This document shows, piece by piece, positions 1-5,395 of a stretch of DNA of 38,903 nucleotides (positions are counted from its first letter, which is position 1; every line of letters starts with the position of its first letter). The stretch covers positions 1-38,903 of the IMG/VR virus record IMGVR_UViG_3300048592_000278; one strand, 5' to 3'. Position numbers and translations under genes: made by a program. The notes under the pieces were generated by a model. It did no database searches. It was not told the origin of the DNA and was given only the letters and a program-made list of their open reading frames with translations. This DNA is from a virus.

Positions 1-126
1 ATCAACTTCACATGGGAATTTGCAATTTAGCGGCTTGGTTGTGCCATCGGTGGCTAATTGACTTAAACTCGCCGCTCCGTCCCAATACCACATCCGACGG
101 GCTTTCCTTAAGACTATTTCTTGACC
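1..126. repeat. Terminal direct repeat, left copy (same as 38778-38903)
   Basis: Bases 1-126 equal bases 38778-38903 exactly. Joining the two ends restores a 372-base gene A (156 bases from 127-282 plus 216 bases from 38688-38903), the same length as the two intact copies, which supports a circular or terminally redundant genome. The same sequence also occurs inside the second gene A (about 687-812), so the overlap lies in an internally repeated gene and could equally be an assembler stopping in a repeat. Confidence 0.9.
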
Positions 127-282
127 GCTCCTACTCTCTACATAACCAGCGAAAACACCAGCGGAGTGAGTACGTACCATGCAGTATTCCATGCCGTCTA
201 ATTTGGCGGCTTGGTGGTTACTGTCTTTTCTCACATATTCAACATTGTTGATTGTGATTGTTTCAATTTTTTCTTGTTCCAT
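1..282 (-). CDS. Cassette protein A, copy 1 (5' part; rest at 38688-38903)
   Basis: This is the N-terminal part of the 123-residue protein A, cut by the window start. It begins at ATG (282-280) behind the same AAGGAG ribosome binding site as the other copies and reads MEQEKIETITINNVEYV. It differs from copies 2 and 3 in a few residues (K-L-D-G instead of K-F-N-G, and E-S-R-S instead of E-S-R-D), so it is a separate, slightly diverged copy. Its C-terminal part lies at the far end of the window and the join is in frame. I recall this family as DUF6948, a phage domain of unknown function; that name is from memory. The gene is driven by its own promoter at 324-354. Confidence 0.85.
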   Translation of the reverse strand, partial: MEQEKIETITINNVEYVRKDSNHQAAKLDGMEYCMVRTHSAGVFAGYVESRSGQEIVLRKARRMWYWDGAASLSQLATDGTTKPLNCKFPCEVD

Positions 283-323
283 TTCAAATCTCCTTTTTTT
301 AAAAATAAAAAATTAACTTAATA

Positions 324-354
324 CAAATATAATACATTTTTTTCATATATGCAA
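324..354 (-). promoter_or_regulatory. Bacteroidota-type promoter of cassette copy 1
   Basis: On the minus strand TTGC (354-351), 19 bases, then TATATTTG (331-324), matching the Bacteroidota consensus of TTTG and TAnnTTTG. The predicted start is about 35 bases before the AAGGAG and ATG of gene A copy 1. The block is repeated almost base for base at 1009-1039 and 1748-1778. Confidence 0.75.
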
Positions 355-362
355 ATTATTTT

Positions 363-602
363 TTAACCATAACCAGTACCAGAACCAGCACCATAACCAT
401 CACCATCACCAGAACCATCACCATAACCATAACCATAACCAGTACCATCATCATAACCATAACCAGTACCATCACCAGAACCATCACCAGAACCATCACC
501 AGAACCATCATCAGAACCAGAACCATAACCAGAACCAGTACCATCACCACAACCATGACCAGAACCAGTACCATAACCAGTACCATAACCGGAATTTACA
601 TT
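363..602. repeat. Hexanucleotide repeat coding for Gly-X dipeptides (copy 2)
   Basis: Nearly the whole of gene B copy 2 is made of 6-base units. On the coding strand each unit is GGT followed by NNT. Only the first two bases of the second codon vary, giving Tyr, Asp, Ser, Thr, Ala, His or Cys. Two places read GAT GAT and flip the phase of the dipeptide. Such short-period repeats expand and contract easily, and the three copies differ in length. Confidence 0.9.
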
Positions 603-608
603 TTCCAT
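363..608 (-). CDS. Cassette protein B, copy 2: glycine-dipeptide-repeat protein
   Basis: An 81-residue protein that starts M-E-N-V-N-S and is then almost pure Gly-X dipeptides with X = Tyr, Thr, Ser, Asp, His, Cys or Ala. There is no signal peptide or globular domain. Such a chain should be flexible and hydrophilic, with Tyr and Asp side chains exposed; a linker, adhesive or decoration role is possible but unproven. Its ATG lies inside the last codons of gene A (13-base overlap, one base back in frame) and it has no ribosome binding site of its own, so translation is probably coupled to gene A, or a frameshift could fuse A and B. From memory, A-like domains in other phages carry a similar Gly-rich tail in a single chain. 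Confidence 0.7.
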   Translation of the reverse strand: MENVNSGYGTGYGTGSGHGCGDGTGSGYGSGSDDGSGDGSGDGSGDGTGYGYDDGTGYGYGYGDGSGDGDGYGAGSGTGYG

Positions 609-967
609 ATCGGCACTCCCGAAATTGATTCTTTTGCCTTTTCTGTGATTGGTATAATTTCGATTACTTGCAACAATTCCACCCTATCAACTTCACATGG
701 GAATTTGCAATTTAGCGGCTTGGTTGTGCCATCGGTGGCTAATTGACTTAAACTCGCCGCTCCGTCCCAATACCACATCCGACGGGCTTTCCTTAAGACT
801 ATTTCTTGACCGTCCCTACTCTCTACATAACCAGCGAAAACACCAGCGGAGTGAGTACGTACCATGCAATATTCCATGCCGTTAAATTTAGCGGCTTGGT
901 GGTTACTGTCTTTTCTCACATATTCAACATTGTTGATTGTGATTGTTTCAATTTTTTCTTGTTCCAT
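596..967 (-). CDS. Cassette protein A, copy 2 (DUF6948-like phage protein)
   Basis: A 123-residue soluble protein with no signal peptide. It carries a conserved core around residues 35-75 (YCMVRTHSAGVFAG, then WYWDGAASLSQLA). I recall this core as the DUF6948 family of phages and prophages; the function is unknown. The start is ATG at 967 behind AAGGAGATTTGAA, the best ribosome binding site in the neighbourhood. It overlaps gene B by 13 bases and has its own promoter at 1009-1039. It differs from copy 3 at about five of 123 residues, all in the C-terminal half, so the copies are recent duplicates or are kept alike by recombination. Confidence 0.85.
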   Translation of the reverse strand: MEQEKIETITINNVEYVRKDSNHQAAKFNGMEYCMVRTHSAGVFAGYVESRDGQEIVLRKARRMWYWDGAASLSQLATDGTTKPLNCKFPCEVDRVELLQVIEIIPITEKAKESISGVPIWKM

Positions 968-1008
968 TTCAAATCTCCTTTTTTTAAAAATAAAAAATTA
1001 ACTTAATA

Positions 1009-1039
1009 CAAATATAATACATTTTTTTCATATATGCAA
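1009..1039 (-). promoter_or_regulatory. Bacteroidota-type promoter of cassette copy 2
   Basis: TTGC (1039-1036), 19 bases, TATATTTG (1016-1009) on the minus strand, identical in sequence and spacing to the promoter of copy 1. It sits directly after the stop codon of gene B copy 3, so each cassette carries its own promoter. Confidence 0.75.
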
Positions 1040-1047
1040 ATTATTTT

Positions 1048-1347
1048 TTAACCATAACCAGTACCAGAACCAGCACCATAACCATCACCGGAACCATAAC
1101 CATAACCATCACCGGAACCAGAACCATAACCATAACCATGACCATGACCAATGCCATAACCATAACCGGAACCAGAACCGGAACCAGAACCATCACCATA
1201 ACCAGTACCAGCACCATAACCAGCACCATAACCAGTACCATCACCATCACCAGAACCAGTACCATAACCACCACCATAGCCATCACCAGAACCATCACCA
1301 TAACCAGCACCATCACCACCACCATAGCCAAAATTTACATTTTCCAT
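1048..1347 (-). CDS. Cassette protein B, copy 3: glycine-dipeptide-repeat protein
   Basis: A 99-residue Gly-X dipeptide protein beginning M-E-N-V-N-F. It is the longest and most diverged B: the order of X residues differs from copies 1 and 2 from residue 6 on, although the gene A in front of it is about 96% identical in protein to copy 2. The codon pattern is again GGT-NNT throughout. It overlaps the end of gene A copy 3 by 13 bases. No fold or function can be assigned; expected to be disordered. Confidence 0.7.
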   Translation of the reverse strand: MENVNFGYGGGDGAGYGDGSGDGYGGGYGTGSGDGDGTGYGAGYGAGTGYGDGSGSGSGSGYGYGIGHGHGYGYGSGSGDGYGYGSGDGYGAGSGTGYG

Positions 1348-1706
1348 GTCGGCACTCCAGAGATTGATTCTTTTGCCTTCTCTGTTATTGGTATAATTTC
1401 GATTACTTGTAACAATTCCACCTTATCAACTTCACATGGGAATTTGCAATTTTGCGGCTTTAATGTGCCATCTGTGGCTAATTGACTTAAACTCGCCGCT
1501 CCGTCCCAATACCATATCCTACGGGCTTTTCTTAAGACTATTTCTTGACCGTCCCTGCTCTCTACATAACCAGCGAAAACACCAGCGGAGTGAGTACGTA
1601 CCATGCAATATTCCATGCCGTTAAATTTAGCGGCTTGGTGGTTACTGTCTTTTCTCACATATTCAACATTATTGATTGTGATTGTTTCAATTTTTTCTTG
1701 TTCCAT
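1335..1706 (-). CDS. Cassette protein A, copy 3 (DUF6948-like phage protein)
   Basis: A 123-residue protein nearly identical to copy 2, with changes such as M to I in the R-R-M-W-Y-W stretch, T to L and L to Q in the D-G-T-T-K-P-L-N stretch, and I to T in the terminal G-V-P-I-W-K-M. It starts at ATG 1706 behind AAGGAG and has its own promoter at 1748-1778, 20 bases past the stop of the methyltransferase gene. It is the first cassette in transcription order. Function unknown. Confidence 0.85.
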   Translation of the reverse strand: MEQEKIETITINNVEYVRKDSNHQAAKFNGMEYCMVRTHSAGVFAGYVESRDGQEIVLRKARRIWYWDGAASLSQLATDGTLKPQNCKFPCEVDKVELLQVIEIIPITEKAKESISGVPTWKM

Positions 1707-1747
1707 TTCAAATCTCCTTTTTTTAAAAATAAAAAATTAACTTAATA

Positions 1748-1778
1748 CAAATATAATACATTTTTTTGATATATGCAA
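1748..1778 (-). promoter_or_regulatory. Bacteroidota-type promoter of cassette copy 3
   Basis: TTGC (1778-1775), 19 bases, TATATTTG (1755-1748) on the minus strand. It begins within a few bases of the methyltransferase stop codon (1780-1782). Similarity with the other cassette promoters runs right up to this stop codon, which marks the outer edge of the duplicated unit. Confidence 0.75.
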
Positions 1779-1779
1779 A

Positions 1780-2964
1780 TTATTTTTTATTCATAAAATA
1801 ATTTATTCTCGCTTCTGCTATTTTAAAATACTCTTCATTCAACTCCATTCCAACAAAATTAAAGCCTTCTTTTACACAAGCTATACCCGTAGTTCCTGAA
1901 CCCATAAACATATCTAAACAAGTCCCATTTTGAGGGGTTACAAGCCTTACTAAGTATTGCATGAGTTTAATTGGTTTGACTGTGGGGTGAAAATTGGTTC
2001 TTGCATATCCCGAATCGTCGCCCTGTTTGTCTCTTACTGATTTATCATAAGTTGTTCTTATTTGTTTCTTTTCAAACCCTTCAAGCCCTAAATTACGCTC
2101 AGATGGGCTTGCTTTTGCTACATAAAAAAATCTTGAGGCAGAGCCGGAGTCGCCACCGTATATTTGTATTGTTTCGGGGGCTTTATAGCCCCAAACCATT
2201 TCGCCCCTATCAATCCCGTTGCTCCCCTTATTCCATCTTATTGCATTTTTTTTACCCCCATTTTTCGTATTCGGAAAAAGCTCCAACACTTCTTCATCAT
2301 CTGAAAGGATTACGTTGGAAGGGAAGCGACCTTGAGCCATGTTTAAAGTATTTCCATTAATTTCATCATTACGTCCACCCGCTCCAAATATTCCTTTTTT
2401 ATCATAATTAACCATGTTGACAGAGCCGTTTGGGCGTTGGTTTTTATCATTTTTATCAATTGGTATCCTACTTTTATCAATATTTATTCCCCCCGTTCCC
2501 CACTTCAAAACGTTTAAAGCTATGTTCTTTTCGCTTATTGGTTTGCGTGCCATGCAAATCATTTCACATGCGGGTTTAAGACCTGAACCCCAACCTTCGT
2601 ATTGTGAAGTGCCGATGGTTAAATTACATAATTTGTCTTGCTTATTTAATCCTTTCCCCCAAACTTCTTCATCTGTCCTTCCCTTTCTTTGGTAGCCACA
2701 TTCAATTTCCCCTACAATTTCTCTTTCATTCCCTTGTATCTTGTCGATTTGTTTCCCTATGTTAAGAGATTTCGGGAAGCCCGAGCCATATAACCAATTT
2801 ATAGTATCTCTTATCTCAAATCCTGCGTCTTCAATATTAACTACCATCCTGTGATAAGTTCGAGTGCCACCAAAACTTAAAACGTGTCCACCAGGCTTTA
2901 ATACTCTTAAAACTTCCTTCCAAAGTTCTACACTTGGAACGTCGTGATCCCATTTTTTATTCAT
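1780..2964 (-). CDS. DNA methyltransferase (beta class), main reading frame, lacks DPPY
   Basis: This 394-residue frame begins M-N-K-K-W-D-H-D-V-P-S-V and shows L-K-P-G-G (residues 22-26), F-G-G-T-R-T, an H-P-T-V-K-P-I motif (near 325) and the SAM-binding D-M-F-M-G-S-G-T-T-G motif (near 350), the order of beta-class N6-adenine or N4-cytosine methyltransferases. The catalytic DPPY motif, which should stand about four residues before this frame, is present just upstream in another frame (2981-3097) and is followed at once by a TGA. The start at 2964 has no ribosome binding site, so it is probably not a natural start. Either the gene is inactivated or the ribosome changes frame to join the parts, giving about 436 residues. 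An unusually long segment separates the two halves of the domain (about residues 60-310). Confidence 0.85.
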   Translation of the reverse strand: MNKKWDHDVPSVELWKEVLRVLKPGGHVLSFGGTRTYHRMVVNIEDAGFEIRDTINWLYGSGFPKSLNIGKQIDKIQGNEREIVGEIECGYQRKGRTDEEVWGKGLNKQDKLCNLTIGTSQYEGWGSGLKPACEMICMARKPISEKNIALNVLKWGTGGINIDKSRIPIDKNDKNQRPNGSVNMVNYDKKGIFGAGGRNDEINGNTLNMAQGRFPSNVILSDDEEVLELFPNTKNGGKKNAIRWNKGSNGIDRGEMVWGYKAPETIQIYGGDSGSASRFFYVAKASPSERNLGLEGFEKKQIRTTYDKSVRDKQGDDSGYARTNFHPTVKPIKLMQYLVRLVTPQNGTCLDMFMGSGTTGIACVKEGFNFVGMELNEEYFKIAEARINYFMNKK

Positions 2965-2980
2965 GAATTTAAGACCGTAC

Positions 2981-3097
2981 TCAGTAAGGTGGGTCGCTTA
3001 CTACTGAATCTATGCAATTGTCTTCAAGTGTTTTTAAGACTTCAAGATTATTGCCTAAATGCAGTTGCAACCCACCTCTTTTATTTTCCTCTTGCAT
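2981..3097 (-). CDS. 5' part of the same DNA methyltransferase, ending in DPPY-stop
   Basis: A 38-codon frame starting at ATG 3097 with a strong ribosome binding site, TAAGGAG, formed from the stop codon of the upstream methyltransferase. It reads M-Q-E-E-N-K-R-G-G-L-Q-L-H-L-G-N-N and ends V-V-S-D-P-P-Y then TGA. D-P-P-Y is motif IV of amino-methyltransferases. Family members continue G-L-x-F-M-x-K-x-W-D, and here G-L-K-F-M-N-K-K-W-D follows after seven extra bases, TGAGTAC. The extra bases end in the same Tyr codon TAC that precedes the stop. See the finding on bypass or frameshift. Confidence 0.85.
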   Translation of the reverse strand: MQEENKRGGLQLHLGNNLEVLKTLEDNCIDSVVSDPPY

Positions 3098-3107
3098 TAA
3101 CAACTCC

Positions 3108-3764
3108 TTAAAATAATTTAGTTTGTGATTTAAATAATTCATACCTTTTTTTCATAGCTTCAAAATAATCTTTGTCTAATTCACAACCAACAAATTCAGA
3201 TATGCCAAATTTATCAGCGGCTATCAAATTACTGCCACTTCCTAAATGAGTATCAATAACTTTATATTCTGTTTTTGCATAGTTGTTGTAAATCCATTCA
3301 TATAACTTGATTGGTTTTTGTGTTGGGTGGATTCTGTGTTCTTTGTTTTTCATATCTTGCTGTAACATACCATGCCAAGTTATTTCTATTTTTTTTACTG
3401 AATTTATTAAACTACAATATGCTAATTCCCCATCTGAATAAGTTGGCATGGTAACGTTTTTATCCCAAAAAATATAACCACCTATTAATCCAAAATAATT
3501 AGCTCCAAAGATAATTTGATTGTTTGATATTCTAAACAACTCATTAAAGTAATCTTGATTAGGAATATTTGAATCCCATTTTGTATGGTTATAAGTGTTT
3601 ATTTTGGCTAATGCTGTTTTTTCGTGCCTATCTGAATTTTTACCATTATTTTTGATATCTGCCCCAATCCCGTAAGGCGGGTCAACAACTGCCAAATCAA
3701 AATATTTATCAGAATACCCCTTCATTATTTCCATACAGTCTTTATTTTCAAGTCTTAGTTCCAC
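3108..3764 (-). CDS. DNA methyltransferase (beta class), complete
   Basis: A 218-residue methyltransferase with an intact D-P-P-Y-G catalytic motif (residues 28-32), H-P-T-Q-K-P (146-151) and the SAM-binding D-T-H-L-G-S-G-S (171-178). This order, with the catalytic motif before the SAM motif, is that of beta-class enzymes that methylate exocyclic amino groups (N6-adenine or N4-cytosine). There is no restriction partner nearby, so it is an orphan enzyme, most likely protecting phage DNA against host restriction. It overlaps the control region of the second, broken methyltransferase. The two are different enzymes, not duplicates. Confidence 0.92.
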   Translation of the reverse strand: MELRLENKDCMEIMKGYSDKYFDLAVVDPPYGIGADIKNNGKNSDRHEKTALAKINTYNHTKWDSNIPNQDYFNELFRISNNQIIFGANYFGLIGGYIFWDKNVTMPTYSDGELAYCSLINSVKKIEITWHGMLQQDMKNKEHRIHPTQKPIKLYEWIYNNYAKTEYKVIDTHLGSGSNLIAADKFGISEFVGCELDKDYFEAMKKRYELFKSQTKLF

Positions 3765-3766
3765 TC

Positions 3767-3961
3767 CTACTCCATTATTTCTTTTAATCGTTTTGAAATA
3801 TATTCTTTTGAAATATCACTATTTAAAATTTCGTAATCTAAATTTTCAAGTTCGTTTTTAAGCGACCTTAAATCAGAAATTACAATCACTGGGTCAATTT
3901 CGTACATCCAGTTCTTCTTCCTGTAAAGTCGTTTGTTTTTTTCAATCATTTCTGTTATCAT
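3767..3961 (-). CDS. Small hypothetical protein, helical
   Basis: A 64-residue charged protein (M-I-T-E-M-I-E-K-N-K-R) with Leu/Ile heptad spacing in its second half (S-L-K-N-E-L-E-N-L), suggesting a short coiled coil. It ends two bases before the methyltransferase start, so the two are probably co-translated. A 57-base gap separates it from the upstream gene; no clear promoter is seen there. Function not recognised. Confidence 0.6.
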   Translation of the reverse strand: MITEMIEKNKRLYRKKNWMYEIDPVIVISDLRSLKNELENLDYEILNSDISKEYISKRLKEIME

Positions 3962-4018
3962 TTTTTATTTTACCCTTATATTGTATCAAAAAATTAATTA
4001 TCGTTGCTTAGAAGCGTT

Positions 4019-4381
4019 TTATGAGCGTTCTATAACTATTGGAAGCGGTTCGTTGCTGTACTTTAATGTATCTGATTTGTAACAATCCCAACCCGGGTTC
4101 CCTTTTTGTTGGAATACAAAAACTTCTCTATACATTTCGTAAGCAATTTGACGCTCCTCGCTTAACGGGTCTTTTGTTATCCCTATCCCATAAGATTCGT
4201 TTTCTCTTAAGTCAGGGAATAATAAAGGTTTGACGAATTTTTGCATAGCTTCGGAGACGTCGTGCCTGCCAAATAAACACATCGGCAAATAATTTAATTG
4301 ACCCGCTAAAAATCTTGAATAAAATTCGAGGGCTTCTCTGTAAACCATTAATTGCCGTTCACTTAAATTGATTTCATACAT
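4019..4381 (-). CDS. Hypothetical phage protein
   Basis: A 120-residue soluble protein whose N-terminus (S-E-R-Q-L, then R-E-A-L-E-F-Y-S-R-F-L-A-G-Q) resembles a small protein I have seen in many phages, always without a function. It starts four bases inside the end of the ninG-like gene (ATGTATGA overlap), so it is part of the replication-recombination operon. No metal-binding or catalytic pattern is evident. Confidence 0.7.
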   Translation of the reverse strand: MYEINLSERQLMVYREALEFYSRFLAGQLNYLPMCLFGRHDVSEAMQKFVKPLLFPDLRENESYGIGITKDPLSEERQIAYEMYREVFVFQQKGNPGWDCYKSDTLKYSNEPLPIVIERS

Positions 4382-4823
4382 TTTGTATCTCCTTTAATTT
4401 TTTTTCATAATGCTTTATTACCTCTTTTATGTCGGTGAAGTGAACACCTTTTAAAGAATCTATATAGTAAGTCTTTTTTACTTGCTTTAAATATTGCAAT
4501 GCATCTACAAACTCAATTCCATGCTTTTTAATTAGTCTCATGGTATATTCCATGTAATTCCCTTTTTTGAATACATTACAGCCCGAACATTGCACCCTCG
4601 CATTATTTACATCAAATCTTAACGAATGGTAGGAGCGTGAAATAAAGTGCCCGCACTGGCTTTTCGAGTATTCTAACTTTTTTCCGCAGGTGTAACATTC
4701 AACAAATCCGTTTTTTAATTGGTATTTTGTACGGATATATTTTGAAAATACCGTGTCAGCTTGTTTAATTAATAGCTTTTTGTTAATTATCTTTGGCTTC
4801 GGACTGCTTCTTATTGTTTTCAT
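4374..4823 (-). CDS. ninG: NinG-like recombination protein
   Basis: A 149-residue protein with a Cys/His metal-binding set: C43-x2-C46, then C57-G-H59-F-I-S-R, then C79-x2-C82, in the order of the NinG (Rap) family of lambdoid phages. NinG acts as a Holliday-junction/branch endonuclease in phage recombination. The central S-R-S-Y-H-S-L-R-F-D-V-N-N block is the family signature. The start is ATG 4823, overlapping the end of the upstream DnaA-like gene by 41 bases in another frame. Together with the nuclease, SSB-like and ParB-like genes between 9.4 and 11.9 kb it suggests a phage-encoded recombination pathway. Confidence 0.88.
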   Translation of the reverse strand: MKTIRSSPKPKIINKKLLIKQADTVFSKYIRTKYQLKNGFVECYTCGKKLEYSKSQCGHFISRSYHSLRFDVNNARVQCSGCNVFKKGNYMEYTMRLIKKHGIEFVDALQYLKQVKKTYYIDSLKGVHFTDIKEVIKHYEKKLKEIQNV

Positions 4824-5172
4824 AAATTCCTAAATATTTTTTAATAATAATATCATAATCTTTGTCAAAATCTACTCTGTTCCTCCCGTGTAAAATAGTT
4901 GAATGGTCAAGGTTCAACAGAGTGCCGATGTCGGTTGAGGTATACCCTTCATTCCAAAGTATGTATATTAATACGTGGCGAGGACGAACTACTTTATTAC
5001 GTCGGTTACGTTCCAACATCGAATCTCTATCGATTTCTAAAATATTACATAATTCAGTAAACCGTCTTTTTAAATCCGTGTTCGGTCTGATGTAGTTCTT
5101 TAAATCGTTTACGATTTGACGATATACGGTTCTATTCTCGTATTTTTTAATTATATCATTTATTGTCAACAT
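4783..5172 (-). CDS. DnaA domain IV-like DNA-binding protein
   Basis: About 129 residues from ATG 5172, chosen over an upstream start at 5220 because AAAGGAC lies just before it and it barely overlaps the previous gene. The C-terminal half carries R-P-R-H-V-L-I-Y-I-L, then D-I-G-T-L-L-N-L-D-H-S-T-I-L-H-G, the signature of the DnaA box-binding helix-turn-helix. There is no AAA+ ATPase domain, so it could bind DnaA-box-like sites without being an initiator by itself. Its position next to DnaB supports a role in replication initiation or its control. It overlaps the ninG-like start by 41 bases. Confidence 0.8.
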   Translation of the reverse strand: MLTINDIIKKYENRTVYRQIVNDLKNYIRPNTDLKRRFTELCNILEIDRDSMLERNRRNKVVRPRHVLIYILWNEGYTSTDIGTLLNLDHSTILHGRNRVDFDKDYDIIIKKYLGIYENNKKQSEAKDN

Positions 5173-5395
5173 TTTGTCCTTTAAAATTTTTAACCCAATT
5201 TGTAAATTTATCGTTTTCAATAGTATAAAGTCTTTCCCATGCCCTTTTTAATAGCTTTTTATCTGTATTCGTTACGTGGTGCAAAAAGTGATTCCAACAA
5301 TAGTTTTTACCTTCTATTTTTACATAAGCATCCCAGTAACATTGGTTGCAGGTGGCTTCGTTGTATTTTGTGTAAAATTCGTATTTAGAATTCAT
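5156..5395 (-). CDS. Small protein with Cys pair, possible zinc binding
   Basis: A 79-residue protein from ATG 5395, preferred to a TTG at 5404 in the same frame. It contains C-N-Q-C near residue 16 and C-W-N-H-F-L-H-H near residue 33, which could form a small zinc site. It overlaps the end of the helicase gene by 11 bases and the DnaA-like gene by 17 bases. It is therefore translated with the replication genes. Function not recognised. Confidence 0.65.
   Translation of the reverse strand: MNSKYEFYTKYNEATCNQCYWDAYVKIEGKNYCWNHFLHHVTNTDKKLLKRAWERLYTIENDKFTNWVKNFKGQNVDNK

Noticed and set aside
1-126. True packaged direct terminal repeat
   Set aside because: The 126 bases lie in the middle of a coding repeat, and the same sequence is found internally, so an assembly overlap is more likely than physical ends.
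356-1331. Long M-V-L-V repeat frames on the minus strand and Thr-Ile-rich frames on the plus strand
   Set aside because: They are other-frame readings of the Gly-X hexanucleotide repeat of the B genes. They have no ribosome binding site; the GGT frame starts with the shared M-E-N-V-N coupled to gene A.
363-1331. CRISPR array
   Set aside because: Units are 6 bases (or 12 at 12201-12500) without spacers, and no cas gene is present.
1-1778. Diversity-generating retroelement behind the variable B genes
   Set aside because: No reverse transcriptase and no template repeat are present; the changes are not limited to adenines but fit short repeat expansion.
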